Shown: positions 27,826 to 37,212, counted from the stretch's first letter. The stretch is DNA of 64,000 bases from an uncultured bacterium (GCA_905215405.1 CAJMQE010000004.1:1-64000), one strand, 5' to 3'. Program-made: numbers and translations. The notes: generated from the letters alone by a model not told the origin.

Positions 27826-28185
27826 ATGACAGCAAAAGAAAAAAATGAATGTTCCCAGATCGATGCAAGGCCATTTGAATATGCACTGTCACTGATCGGA
27901 GGAAAATGGAAACTGAATATATTGTTCTGGTTGTGGCGATGTGACATTATGCGTTATAGCGAACTGAAAAGGTCAATTCAGGGAATTACCCACAAAATGC
28001 TGAGCAACCAGCTCAAGGAACTTGAAAAAGATGAACTGATCATCAGACATGAATACCCACAGGTACCGCCCAAAGTGGAATATTATCTGTCAAAACGTGG
28101 AGAGTCTTTGATGCCGATCATGCATGAATTATGCAAGTGGGGTGGCACTCAGCTCGGTAATAATTGTGAAGATGTGAAAAAGTGA
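27826..28185 (+). CDS. HxlR family winged-helix regulator
   Basis: 119 aa with CPFEYALSLIGGKWK-like opening (here ARPFEYALSLIGGKWKLNIL) and the winged-helix ITHKMLSNQLKELEKDELI. HxlR regulators respond to aldehydes, redox-active or xenobiotic compounds. The usual N-terminal cysteine is here in NECSQID. It is divergent from the OYE gene and 13 bases ahead of the hydrolase gene, so it likely governs both. AAAGGAGAG precedes ATG 27826. Confidence 0.92.
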   Translation: MTAKEKNECSQIDARPFEYALSLIGGKWKLNILFWLWRCDIMRYSELKRSIQGITHKMLSNQLKELEKDELIIRHEYPQVPPKVEYYLSKRGESLMPIMHELCKWGGTQLGNNCEDVKK

Positions 28186-28198
28186 ATGGAGTAAAGGT

Positions 28199-28870
28199 AT
28201 GTTAATTACTGTAAATGGAGTCAATATTTATTATGAAGTACATGGAAATGACAGTAACAGGGCGTTGATCCTTTTACATGGCAACGGCGAGGACCATCAT
28301 ATTTTCGATGAGGCAGTGGAGCTTCTACGTAAGAAATACTGTGTGTATGCCATCGATACAAGAGGGCATGGGCAGAGTTCGCCGATCACGGAATTTCATT
28401 ATGATGATTTTATGGAAGATCTGTATCAGTTCATTATGGAATTAGGGCTGAAGACACCGATTGTCTATGGATTCAGTGATGGAGGTATCATCGGTCTTCT
28501 TCTGGCGGCAAAATATCCACAGCTTTTGTCTGCACTTGTGGTCAGTGGCGCTAATACAAGACCGCAGGGATTAAAAAAAGGATGGCTCAGATGGTTTCGT
28601 CTTACGTACTTTTTTAAAAGAAAACCTCTTTATAAGCTGATGCTGGAAGAACCGGATATTACACAACAGATGCTTCAAAAGATTCAGGTACCGACCTTTA
28701 TAACGGCAGGTAGTAACGACCTGATCAGAGATGAAGAGACACAGAAAATCCATCAGAATATTAAAGGAAGCACATTAAAGATATTCGAGGGAGAAGATCA
28801 TGGCAGCTATATCGTGCATAATGAAAAAATTGGAAGTTATCTGCTTGAAGTCCTGAATGTAATGAATTAA
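28199..28870 (+). CDS. Alpha/beta hydrolase
   Basis: 223 aa. The fold's landmarks are an oxyanion loop in ILLHGNGEDHHIF, the nucleophile elbow at YGFSDGGIIG (Ser as nucleophile), a late acidic residue in FITAGSNDLIRDEE and the catalytic His in FEGEDHGSYI. The lid region is short. Esterase or C-C hydrolase of unknown substrate. It probably shares a transcript with the HxlR gene 13 bases upstream. Confidence 0.88.
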   Translation: MLITVNGVNIYYEVHGNDSNRALILLHGNGEDHHIFDEAVELLRKKYCVYAIDTRGHGQSSPITEFHYDDFMEDLYQFIMELGLKTPIVYGFSDGGIIGLLLAAKYPQLLSALVVSGANTRPQGLKKGWLRWFRLTYFFKRKPLYKLMLEEPDITQQMLQKIQVPTFITAGSNDLIRDEETQKIHQNIKGSTLKIFEGEDHGSYIVHNEKIGSYLLEVLNVMN

Positions 28871-28948
28871 ACTGTAAATAGAAAATGCTGATAAAAGCAA
28901 TTCAAACTGGCAACAGAAAAACTGATCAATAGAAAGGGTCCAGAGAAT

Positions 28949-29383
28949 ATGAAATCAAGAATAGAAGAGACGATAGAGAGAAGAAATAAAGGCTATAACT
29001 GCGCACAGGCGGTGGCCTGTACATATTGTGATCTGGTCGGTGTGGATGAAGAAACGATGTTCCGTATGACAGAGGGGCTCGGTGTTGGTATGGGAAATAT
29101 GGAAGGAACCTGCGGTGCTGTAACCGGAGCGTGCGTTCTTGCTGGCCTCAAAAAGAGTACGGGAAATCTTGAAAATCCTGACAGTAAGGCTGCATCCAGC
29201 AGATTATCAAGAGCAATCATTGAACACTTTGAAGACAGAAATTCAACAATAACATGTAAAGATCTTAAGGGAATGGAGACCGGAAAAATGATCCGTTCCT
29301 GTCCAGATTGTATCAGAGATGCTTCTGAGTTCATAGAAAAACTTATTTTCGAAGAAGAAAATAAAAATCAGAGTGAAAAATAG
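28949..29383 (+). CDS. C_GCAxxG_C_C family redox protein
   Basis: 144 aa. Cysteines fall in the family pattern: GYNCAQAV near residue 16, MEGTCGAVTGA near 55, then CKDLKG and a CPDC pair toward the C-terminus. Members are probable FeS or redox-active cysteine proteins common in anaerobes; no reaction is established. It precedes a flavodoxin-like gene by 18 bases, suggesting an electron-transfer pair. Confidence 0.85.
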   Translation: MKSRIEETIERRNKGYNCAQAVACTYCDLVGVDEETMFRMTEGLGVGMGNMEGTCGAVTGACVLAGLKKSTGNLENPDSKAASSRLSRAIIEHFEDRNSTITCKDLKGMETGKMIRSCPDCIRDASEFIEKLIFEEENKNQSEK

Positions 29384-29401
29384 GGAAAAGCGAGGTAAGA
29401 T

Positions 29402-29848
29402 ATGAAGACAGTAATCTTATATTATACATTTGGCGGCAGTTCCAGGAAAGAAGCAGAGAAGCTGGCAAAACAGTACAAAGCAGATGAAGTAAAGATCTGT
29501 GAGGTCAAAGAAAAGAAGAGAAGAAATATTTTTGGTGCATTTCTTTCGGGATGTCCGAAAGCAATGAAAAGAGCTGCATCTGAAATACAGCCACTACCAT
29601 GCGATTTAAAGGAATTTGAAAAAATAATCCTGGTCGCTCCAATTTGGGCTGGTTTTCCTGCTCCTGCATTCAATGCAATGGTAGAGCTGCTTCCAGAGAA
29701 CAAGGATGTAGAGCTCTATTTGTGTTCTGGAGGCGGTGAAACACCAAAGAGCATAGAGGGTACCTGTCAGCTGATTACAGATAAAAAATGCAGGGTACTT
29801 GTGTACCAGGATGTAAAAACACAGGCATCTGCACAAAAATCAAAGTAA
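29402..29848 (+). CDS. Flavodoxin-like protein
   Basis: 148 aa. The N-terminal VILYYTFGGSSRKEAEKLA is the phosphate-binding loop of a flavodoxin fold, APIWAGFPAPAFNAMVELLP is the second FMN loop and LYLCSGGGETPKSIEG the third. Cytoplasmic FMN-binding electron carrier or reductase. It lies directly after the C_GCAxxG_C_C gene. Confidence 0.85.
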   Translation: MKTVILYYTFGGSSRKEAEKLAKQYKADEVKICEVKEKKRRNIFGAFLSGCPKAMKRAASEIQPLPCDLKEFEKIILVAPIWAGFPAPAFNAMVELLPENKDVELYLCSGGGETPKSIEGTCQLITDKKCRVLVYQDVKTQASAQKSK

Positions 29849-30003
29849 AATGCTTGTATTTTTATTAAAATAATATGAAATTTTCTTTTTCTATAGCACA
29901 TTTGGTTTGAATCATATATGATAGTAGATATGGTATTTCATGGGTGGAAAGCTGTTTTACGTGCTGATCTGGGGAGTCAGAGAAAGACGAAAGAGAAATT
30001 ATT

Positions 30004-30615
30004 ATGAAAAAATATGAGGAATTAAAATTAATAGACGAAAGAAGACGCCTGTTCCGGGATCCGGATAGAGAGCAACAACAGCAGATTGAAGAGGTGAGAG
30101 GCCTTTTTCTTAGAAAAAGAAAAAAGATGTTTCAGCTGTTAGTCGGTCTTAGTGCAGTTCTTTTGATCATGATGGTTCTTGTAATTCTGTTAAATTTTAA
30201 AATAGCAAATCAGGCAGATGATGCAGGGTTCGACAAGATCTTTATGGCTATCGGAATATGGGTGTTCTTTGAAGTCGCATGCTGGACGGTCCATCTGGTC
30301 TATCTGATCAAGTGGGATATTGTCGGAAGAAAAAGGGATATTGTTGTAGCAGAAGGCTCCTATCTTGCAACATTTATTCGAAAAGGAAGAAGTGGAAGCG
30401 CCATTGTAGGCTATCTGGTGCAGTTAGAGGACGGAACGAAGATGATCATTCCGGATGGAAGTATTCCACATCAGAAAAATGAGCGTGAAGTGGATGTTTC
30501 ATTTAGTAGTATGAAATATCATATGGAACATGATTCATTTGTCAAAAGGGAGAAAGTGGTCATATTGGCAGATAGAAGACGATATAAGCCATGGTATGTA
30601 GTAGAAAAAAGATAG
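30004..30615 (+). CDS. Two-helix membrane protein of unknown function
   Basis: 203 aa: a charged cytoplasmic N-terminus, two membrane helices (about 43-63 and 77-102) and a C-terminal basic soluble domain rich in beta strand (VAEGSYLATFIRKGRSGSAI). No family recognised. Its transcript ends at the terminator 30641-30689. Confidence 0.6.
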   Translation: MKKYEELKLIDERRRLFRDPDREQQQQIEEVRGLFLRKRKKMFQLLVGLSAVLLIMMVLVILLNFKIANQADDAGFDKIFMAIGIWVFFEVACWTVHLVYLIKWDIVGRKRDIVVAEGSYLATFIRKGRSGSAIVGYLVQLEDGTKMIIPDGSIPHQKNEREVDVSFSSMKYHMEHDSFVKREKVVILADRRRYKPWYVVEKR

Positions 30616-30640
30616 TATGACAGATATATGATATAGAAAA

Positions 30641-30689
30641 GAACCGGGCTCCAAAAGCGAGAAAATGCTTTTGTGGCTCGGTTCTTTTT
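30641..30689 (+). terminator. Intrinsic terminator
   Basis: GAACCGGGC pairs with GCTCGGTTC and an inner CAAAAGC with GCTTTTG, followed by TTTTT. It lies between convergent genes. Confidence 0.85.
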
Positions 30690-30720
30690 GTGGTGTCAAG
30701 TGCATTCTATGGAAGAACCA

Positions 30721-31362
30721 TTAGTTGCTGCTTTTTGTGATTGCTTTCTTAGGACATGTATAAACACATTTTTCACACAGAATACAATCATCGGAATCAA
30801 CAGCATTTCCCTTTGCTTTTGATGGCTGCAGTTCCATTGGACATTTTGTGTTACAGATGCCACAGCCGACACAGGATTGTGATACTGTTATTACAGTATT
30901 TCTGCCACGAAGTTTTGCAATGAAGTAGGAAAGAGATCCCATAGGGCAGAAATGACACCAGGTTCTTGGCTGATAAAAAATAGCAAGGAAGATGGCAACA
31001 AGTGTTGTGATGATAATAATCCGGTAGAACACAAATCCAATACCCGCTAAGTTGCCCCAGTTCTTTACAATGCCGAGTGCGAAGTTGGTCATTATAAAGA
31101 GAATCATAAAGATTCTTAAAAATAAGCTACTAAAGAATTTTGGAACCGGGCGCTTTCGTGAGATATGTGGAAGAATGTGATCATAAAAATTTCCGCGGGG
31201 ACAGAAATTTCCACACCAGTAACGGCCCTTCTTAAATGCTGCGAAAATGAGTGGTGCAAGCATACAGATTATTGCGATTACGCCAAGCGGCATATAAAAA
31301 TATGCGGCAATCAGATAGGCTATCAGTATGACCCATCCATATTTCTGATATAATTTTTTCAT
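30721..31362 (-). CDS. 4Fe-4S membrane protein, NapH/RsxC-like
   Basis: 213 aa. Three to four membrane helices carry two cysteine motifs of the NapH/NosR type (WCGNFCPRG and WCHFCPMG); the C-terminal 60 residues hold two 4Fe-4S motifs (CVGCGICNTKCP and CILCEKCVYTCP). Such proteins move electrons between cytoplasmic ferredoxin-level donors and membrane or maturation partners. No partner gene is adjacent. The promoter side, 31363-31621, is shared with the divergent chemoreceptor gene and shows nothing firm. Confidence 0.88.
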   Translation of the reverse strand: MKKLYQKYGWVILIAYLIAAYFYMPLGVIAIICMLAPLIFAAFKKGRYWCGNFCPRGNFYDHILPHISRKRPVPKFFSSLFLRIFMILFIMTNFALGIVKNWGNLAGIGFVFYRIIIITTLVAIFLAIFYQPRTWCHFCPMGSLSYFIAKLRGRNTVITVSQSCVGCGICNTKCPMELQPSKAKGNAVDSDDCILCEKCVYTCPKKAITKSSN

Positions 31363-31621
31363 AATGTAACTCCTTTAATTTTAAGTTTTCGTTGTTTTGA
31401 TTTGCAGCTCTTTCAGGTGGACCTGTGTTGGAGTAGAATGCTGCATCTGGAAGTAACTGCATTGTAGCAGGAAAGTTTTTCTCTCTCAGTGATGAAGTCA
31501 CATTAAATGAAAATGATGACCATGGATAATATTACCATAGTAAAATTATAGGAATACTGTTATATTTTGTCTTATAATGTCGAAGAATATATCAAATATT
31601 GAACAGGGAGAGAGAATATAG

Positions 31622-32419
31622 GTGAGTAACTTAAAGGTAAGAGTCAAAATATTAGTTTTAGCTATCTTGATGGCAATAGGAATGATAACAATTTCCTTTC
31701 AGGGATTGTATAATGTCGATCAGACAATGGAGAGTGTGGACGCTTTATATAATGAAAATCTGGTTGGCGTTGATATCAGTGGCGATATGAGAACGCAAAC
31801 AAGAGCCATCACAGTGAGAATGCTTGAGATGATCATCGTTAGTGATGATGCGGAGCTGAAAGTAAAACAGGCAGATATTGCAGAGCGTTTTAACAAGATC
31901 GAAGATGAAATTAAGACACTGGAAAAGTATAGCGAATCAGGGGAAGCAAAGGAAATCTATAATCAGATCGTATCCAGACTGATCGCATTTAAAAATGTGG
32001 TCACAGAGGTTGAAAAGTATATTGTAAATGATGACAAAGCTACAGCATTTGCATATTACAAACAAAATTCCAATGTAGTGGAAGAATATCAGGATGCTTG
32101 TCGTTCAATGAATACAATGATCAAAGAAGCGTCAGAAGAATTATATCAGACTGTGGAAAGTGAACACAAGAGAACTGAGATGATCTCTATTATTTCGCTG
32201 ATCGCGATCGGTATAATTTCAGCAGTGATGGTAACATTGATTTCAAACAATATTGTTTCTGGCTTTAAAAAAGCAGTGAAATATATTAAAGTGCTTGCAA
32301 CAGGTGACTTTTCTACAGATTATTCCGGAGAAAAGAAACGTAAGGATGAAGTAGGGGAACTGCTTGAATCAATCGTAATTATGCAGGATTCCATTAGAAA
32401 TTTGCTTGAAAATTCATAG
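31622..32419 (+). CDS. Chemoreceptor N-terminal part (4HB sensor + HAMP), ended by in-frame amber
   Basis: GTG start at 31622 after GGGAGAGAG. 265 aa: helix at about 8-28, a four-helix-bundle sensor, a second helix (about 191-212) and HAMP (KKAVKYIKVLATGDFSTDYS). The frame stops at TAG 32417-32419 just where the signalling domain should begin, but the same frame continues open for the whole remaining chemoreceptor to 33331. It therefore looks like one ~569-codon mcp gene broken by a single nonsense codon. Sequencing error, recent pseudogenisation or read-through are the options. Confidence 0.85.
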   Translation: MSNLKVRVKILVLAILMAIGMITISFQGLYNVDQTMESVDALYNENLVGVDISGDMRTQTRAITVRMLEMIIVSDDAELKVKQADIAERFNKIEDEIKTLEKYSESGEAKEIYNQIVSRLIAFKNVVTEVEKYIVNDDKATAFAYYKQNSNVVEEYQDACRSMNTMIKEASEELYQTVESEHKRTEMISIISLIAIGIISAVMVTLISNNIVSGFKKAVKYIKVLATGDFSTDYSGEKKRKDEVGELLESIVIMQDSIRNLLENS

Positions 32420-32488
32420 GGAGAGGTCAGATCAATTGGGGCTGATGTCGGTCAGGTAAAGATCAGATGTGATGAGCTGAATTCAAAT

Positions 32489-33331
32489 GTGGAGGAAGTA
32501 ACTGCGATGACAGAAGAACTTGCAGCTGGTATGGAAGAGACAGCAGCATTGAGCACAGAAATGCTTGATATTTCTGAGTCGATGGAAACGACAGTCGGAG
32601 CAATTACACGCAAAACAGTGGAAGGTGCAAAGAAGGCTGTGGATATCGAACATCGTGCACTGGAAACAAAACAACATATTGTCGAGTCACAGGATAGTGT
32701 CAGAGAAATGCTCGGCAGCACAAAAGAACAGCTTTCCAAGGCAATCGAAGAAGCGAAAGTCGTGGAAAAGATCAATGTTCTGTCCGATGGTATCATGCAG
32801 ATCACGCAACAGACCAATCTTCTCGCTTTAAATGCTTCAATTGAAGCGGCAAGAGAAGGGGAGACAGGCAAGGGATTTGCAGTCGTTGCAAATGAAATCG
32901 GTGAACTTGCATCTCAGTCCAAAAAGACGGTAGAGCAGATTCAGAGTGTGACAGAGAATGTTATGTCAGCAGTGGATAACCTGATTGGAAATGCAACGTC
33001 TCTGATGAATTATGTTGATCAGGATGTTGTAAGCAGCTTTGATGAAATTATGCAGGTATCTGAAAATTATCAGCAGGATGCAATATTTGTAAAAGAACTG
33101 GTAAGCCAGTTCAATGAGGCATCTACAGAGATCCATGAATCCGTTGATCAGATCGTACAGTCCATCAAAGGGGTATCCCAGGCAGCTAATGAAGGTGCAG
33201 ATGGCACAACTTATGCGGCAAATGCGTTGACGAATATTAATATGACAACGAAAGAAGTTCTGGAGATCGTTAATAAGACAAATGAATCCAAGGAAAATTT
33301 AGAAGATGAAATCATGAAATTCCAGTTATAG
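32489..33331 (+). CDS. Chemoreceptor C-terminal signalling domain, in frame with the upstream fragment
   Basis: 280 aa from ATG 32489; the open frame begins at 32420 immediately after the amber codon. It holds the whole coiled-coil signalling domain, with the tip [19 protein letters not shown] that contacts CheA/CheW. There is no credible ribosome binding site before ATG 32489; GGAGAGG at 32420-32426 would place initiation at an unusual ATT (32435). It lacks a membrane anchor of its own. Most simply it is the distal half of a disrupted mcp gene whose proximal half is 31622-32419. Confidence 0.82.
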   Translation: MEEVTAMTEELAAGMEETAALSTEMLDISESMETTVGAITRKTVEGAKKAVDIEHRALETKQHIVESQDSVREMLGSTKEQLSKAIEEAKVVEKINVLSDGIMQITQQTNLLALNASIEAAREGETGKGFAVVANEIGELASQSKKTVEQIQSVTENVMSAVDNLIGNATSLMNYVDQDVVSSFDEIMQVSENYQQDAIFVKELVSQFNEASTEIHESVDQIVQSIKGVSQAANEGADGTTYAANALTNINMTTKEVLEIVNKTNESKENLEDEIMKFQL

Positions 33332-33404
33332 GAAAAAAAGACAGTAGCATTTTTCTGCCAATCGTGTATGATGTTAAGGAAACGTTTGAGGAGAGGCAGA
33401 GAGA

Positions 33405-34544
33405 GTGACGATGATGAATAGAAAATATAGAATTTGTCTGATAGCACTAATGGCATTTGTGACAATGCTACTGGCTGGCTGCGGCAATAGTATGGCGGAA
33501 AAGGCAGAGATGCGTAAGTATGAGGCAACGGCAACGGATAATGCGATCAAATACGTACAGAAAAAGTATGGTTTTGAGGCTGAAGTTAAAGATACACAGC
33601 TCGAGAAAGCAGATCCAGGCTGTGTTCCGCAATTCAAATTTGTACCGACCGGTTATGCCTACGTAAAGGTGCTGACAGAGGATAAAGAATTTAATGTTTA
33701 CATAACCGGAGAAGAGGAAAGTACAGAGGGATATGACGATTACCAGTCACAGCTGATTACAGATGCATTTCTTTCCTATGTCAAAAAGAGTACGGGAGTT
33801 TCACCTAAAGCAGCGACGATTCGCTATGGAAGGGACAATCAGGACGCTACCATTACTAATTTGACAGAATACTATTATGATGGTACTAATTTCGATGATA
33901 TTTTACAAAAGGAATCATTCTCCGGCGTACTGGAGTATGTTGATGGAATCCAGCTGTCGCAGCTGAACACCTATCATGCAATGGATTCGTTGAGACAGAC
34001 AGCGGATGTCGATCTGCTCCTGGTTAAGTATCGCAGTCAGGATGCTTTTGAAAAGGTACCAACGCATATTTACAATCTGGATGGAACACCTGTGGAGTTT
34101 GAATCGGATGATTATGCAGTGTACATGCAGGAAAAGCTTGTGGTAACAACGCAGGAAGTTAATTATGAGAGTTTTGCACTTACTGAAAGCGGGCCGTTTT
34201 CGTATTTTACAAAAAATCATGAAAATGTGCTGATGCGAAAGACGAAACCAATGGATATAACAAATTTGTCAGGCTATGGAGAAGGCGATGGAATCAAATC
34301 GTTAAGCGATACATTTACCATTGAAACAGAAGCAGATACCGTATATATCTATGTTCCAGCAGCTATAGTGAAATCGGCGGGAACAGATGCTGATGTGAAG
34401 ATAGCCCTTCAGTACAATTATGCAGATGGAAGCAGCGAGTACCTGAGCCAGACAGTGGATTATGAGCAAGTCGTCAGTGATTATCTTTTCACTGTGAATC
34501 TGAAAGATCACAGGGATGTAGCATTTACCGTTATAGCGGATTAA
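33405..34544 (+). CDS. Lipoprotein of unknown function
   Basis: 379 aa. A type II signal peptide ends in LLAGC (lipobox cysteine at about residue 26), so the protein is anchored to the outer face of the membrane. GTG 33405 is spaced best from GAGGAGAGG; ATG 33411 and 33414 are alternatives. The mature part is acidic with repeated Tyr/Asp-rich strands and no domain I recognise. It ends at a terminator. Confidence 0.72.
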   Translation: MTMMNRKYRICLIALMAFVTMLLAGCGNSMAEKAEMRKYEATATDNAIKYVQKKYGFEAEVKDTQLEKADPGCVPQFKFVPTGYAYVKVLTEDKEFNVYITGEEESTEGYDDYQSQLITDAFLSYVKKSTGVSPKAATIRYGRDNQDATITNLTEYYYDGTNFDDILQKESFSGVLEYVDGIQLSQLNTYHAMDSLRQTADVDLLLVKYRSQDAFEKVPTHIYNLDGTPVEFESDDYAVYMQEKLVVTTQEVNYESFALTESGPFSYFTKNHENVLMRKTKPMDITNLSGYGEGDGIKSLSDTFTIETEADTVYIYVPAAIVKSAGTDADVKIALQYNYADGSSEYLSQTVDYEQVVSDYLFTVNLKDHRDVAFTVIAD

Positions 34545-34567
34545 TTTCATATAGTAGTTCGTAGAAG

Positions 34568-34607
34568 GCGCCAGTTGCAGTTGATGATCTGCAGCTGGTT
34601 CTTTTTT
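34568..34607 (+). terminator. Intrinsic terminator after lipoprotein gene
   Basis: GCCAGTTGCAG pairs with CTGCAGCTGGT (one wobble), followed by six T. Confidence 0.82.
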
Positions 34608-34834
34608 ATATAGCATGATTATCCAGTTCAGGTATGGTATAATAAATGTAATATTCTGTCAAATAATACGTTTTTGTAATTTGGAAATGTTACACGTTCC
34701 AATCGTATCAAGCAAAGAAAAATGACAGGATCCGGTTGGGATTACTTAAGATGGACGAACCGGGAAAAAAGTCGTATGATAGGAAATGAAAAAAAGTTAA
34801 GGGGCCTGGCTTGGTTCAGGTGTTAGGAGGAAAA

Positions 34835-36937
34835 ATGAAAAAGTTTGTAAGGATTTTACTTGCAGTTCTTATGATCTGCACAGTATCACTGTCAACTGCG
34901 CTGTCAGCTACATCACTGACAACAACAGCACAGGCAGCAGAATACAGTGGGCTGAATTACAAGTTCGTTTATGATACGGACTATTATTATGAACATAATC
35001 CGGATGTGGCAGCGGCACTGGGATATCATTCAACAGCACTGTATAAGCATTTTCTTCAGTTTGGTATGAAGGAAGGCAGAGTCGCAAGTGCGAACTTCAA
35101 TGTTCAGGTTTATAAAGCCTGCAACAAAGATCTGCAGGAAGCATTTGGCGATAATTATGCGGATTACTTTACACATTATCTTACATTTGGTAAAGATGAA
35201 GGACGTAAAGTCAATGGCTACTTTTATGATGGACTTGAATATTCTGCAGTATTTGATCCGGAATATTACTATGCCCATAACGCAGATGTGGCAGCAGCCT
35301 ATGGAAATGATCCGGACCAGATGTGGTTCCATTTCCTGAATTTTGGTATTAATGAAGGTAGAAGCGGAAATGCTGATTTTGATGTACTGGCTTATAAAGC
35401 AGCAAATGCAGATCTGAGAACTGCATTTGGCAATGATCTGAGCAGCTATGTCAGACATTATATTGTGTTCGGACAGTATGAGAACCGTGTGACACAGGCA
35501 CAGGGTGCGGTATATCATGATGGTATGGACTATTCTGCAATTTATAATAAAGACTATTATCTTGCAAATAACCCTGATGTAGAAGAAGCATTTGGTAGCG
35601 ATGACGCAGCTGTGTTCAGTCATTTCCTGAATTTTGGTATGAACGAAGCAAGAAAGAGCAGCGGCAATTTTGATGTATTCAGCTACAGAGATAAATATCA
35701 GGATCTGCAGGATGCCTATGGAACAGACTGGAAAATGTATTATCTGCACTATCTGAATTTTGGTAAGGCGGAAGGAAGAAATGCGAGTGCAGAGAGCAGC
35801 AGTCATGTACATCACTATGTTGTGACGGCACATACAGACCCAACATGTACAAGTGAAGGTTCTACTACATATCGTTGTGACTGTGGAAATGAATATACAG
35901 AGGCAATACCTGCAAGTGAACATGACTGGCAGTTGATCAGCGGAAATGGATCAACGGTCAAGACACTCATTTATCAGTGCAGTGTCTGCAAAGAACAGAA
36001 GACAGAACCAAATCCAAACTATGTGGCTCCTGGAATTTCCTGCTGGGGCGATAGTATGACTTATGGCCAGTACGGCAACGGAACGACTTATCCGAACACA
36101 CTGGAATCATTGACTGGTATTGATACTTATAATCTGGGTGTCAGCGGAGAGACCTCTGTTCAGATCGTGACCAGACAGGGCGGAATTGCCATGGTAACCG
36201 GAGAAGATATTACGATTCCGAAGGGCGGAAGTACAGAATTCAGTCTAATCAATACCTATACTGGGGAAGAAGCATATATTGATCCGAACCATGATGGAGA
36301 AGGCGATTACAGCGGATATAATTATGCAGAATATTTTGATAACATGTGTTACATCAATGGGCAGGCATATGAAATCCAGTATATCGATGGCAGACATTAT
36401 ATTATTGATTCCTATAACGCGGACAGTGACTCTAATACGATTCATATAGCTGCGGGCACAAGAGTATTTACCAAGGCATCGGTCGATCGTGCAAATGATA
36501 TTCTGGTACTTGAGATCGGCAGCAATGGTGGATGGAACAATGATTATGACACATTAGTGGATCAGTATAGAATGATGATCGATAGTGTAGGATGTGATAA
36601 TTATATTATCCTCGGTGATACCGATGATCCTGGTGAATCAGCTGATGCGAACCAGGATGAATTCGAACCTGGAGATGGAATGGATGATACACTTTGGGAA
36701 TCAGCACTTAGTGGAGCATTTGGCCGTCACTTCCTGAATGTCAGAACATATCTGATCGAAAATGGATTGAGTGACAATGGACTGACTCCAACAGAGGAAG
36801 ATGAAGAACGAGCTTCCATCGGCAAGATTTCGCTTCAGTTAAGAACAGATTATGATAATACACATCTGTGTGGGGCTGGATACTATTCAAAGGGTCTGGC
36901 TGTATATAAGAAAGGTGTTTCACTCGGATACTGGTAG
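34835..36937 (+). CDS. Secreted SGNH hydrolase with N-terminal surface repeats
   Basis: ATG 34835 has AGGAGG four bases upstream; an in-frame start at 34811 lacks one. 700 aa. A signal peptide (about 1-35) is followed by six related repeats of about 45 residues in three pairs. Each pair has a first unit of the YDTDYYYEHNPDVAAALG type ending FGMKEGR and a second of the YKACNKDLQEAFGD type ending FGKDEGR. A CTSEGSTTYRCDCGNEYTEA segment (about 350-372) resembles a module of Lachnospiraceae surface proteins. The rest is an SGNH fold: GDSMTYGQ (Ser nucleophile), LGVSGETS, GSNGGWNND, and DNTHLCGAGY with the Asp-x-x-His dyad near the end. Probably an esterase acting on extracellular glycans or wall polymers. 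No wall anchor. Confidence 0.82.
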   Translation: MKKFVRILLAVLMICTVSLSTALSATSLTTTAQAAEYSGLNYKFVYDTDYYYEHNPDVAAALGYHSTALYKHFLQFGMKEGRVASANFNVQVYKACNKDLQEAFGDNYADYFTHYLTFGKDEGRKVNGYFYDGLEYSAVFDPEYYYAHNADVAAAYGNDPDQMWFHFLNFGINEGRSGNADFDVLAYKAANADLRTAFGNDLSSYVRHYIVFGQYENRVTQAQGAVYHDGMDYSAIYNKDYYLANNPDVEEAFGSDDAAVFSHFLNFGMNEARKSSGNFDVFSYRDKYQDLQDAYGTDWKMYYLHYLNFGKAEGRNASAESSSHVHHYVVTAHTDPTCTSEGSTTYRCDCGNEYTEAIPASEHDWQLISGNGSTVKTLIYQCSVCKEQKTEPNPNYVAPGISCWGDSMTYGQYGNGTTYPNTLESLTGIDTYNLGVSGETSVQIVTRQGGIAMVTGEDITIPKGGSTEFSLINTYTGEEAYIDPNHDGEGDYSGYNYAEYFDNMCYINGQAYEIQYIDGRHYIIDSYNADSDSNTIHIAAGTRVFTKASVDRANDILVLEIGSNGGWNNDYDTLVDQYRMMIDSVGCDNYIILGDTDDPGESADANQDEFEPGDGMDDTLWESALSGAFGRHFLNVRTYLIENGLSDNGLTPTEEDEERASIGKISLQLRTDYDNTHLCGAGYYSKGLAVYKKGVSLGYW

Positions 36938-37033
36938 AAGTTATGTGATCTGATATGTTCGGTGAATGAATGGGCGTGATAAGGTTTTTACATGAGAAAA
37001 CTAATGGTCACGGAATAATACTGAAACGGACTT

Positions 37034-37065
37034 ACAGACAGACAGATAGATAGATAGATAGATAG
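37034..37065. repeat. Tetranucleotide microsatellite (ACAG)3(ATAG)5
   Basis: Three ACAG units directly followed by five ATAG units, lying between the SGNH gene and its terminator stem. Such runs are prone to slipped-strand copy-number change. Confidence 0.9.
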
Positions 37066-37101
37066 ATGAGGTATTGCCGACGGCAGTATCTCATCTTTTT
37101 T
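37065..37101 (+). terminator. Intrinsic terminator after SGNH gene
   Basis: GATGAGGTATTGCC pairs with GGCAGTATCTCATC with two wobbles, followed by a T run. The microsatellite abuts the 5' arm. Of the remaining gap, 37151-37212 holds the ohrR promoter and operator. Confidence 0.85.
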
Positions 37102-37150
37102 GTATAAATTTGAGTGAATATAAGAATACTAAAAAAATAAAAAAGAAAGA

Positions 37151-37179
37151 TTGACAAAAGAGAATGAAGTGGATATAAT
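37151..37179 (+). promoter_or_regulatory. Consensus sigma-A promoter of the ohrR-type gene
   Basis: TTGACA (37151-37156) and TATAAT (37174-37179) with a 17-bp spacer, a perfect match. The operator at 37198-37212 lies just downstream of the start site. Confidence 0.85.
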
Positions 37180-37197
37180 GACATTAAATTAATTGCG

Positions 37198-37212
37198 TTC
37201 AATTTAATTGAA
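37198..37212. promoter_or_regulatory. OhrR/MarR-type operator
   Basis: TTCAATTTAATTGAA, a perfect 15-bp palindrome. Its core CAATTTAATTG is the core I recall for the Bacillus subtilis OhrR site. Placed about 10 bases after the expected start point, it would block transcription when bound. Confidence 0.72.
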
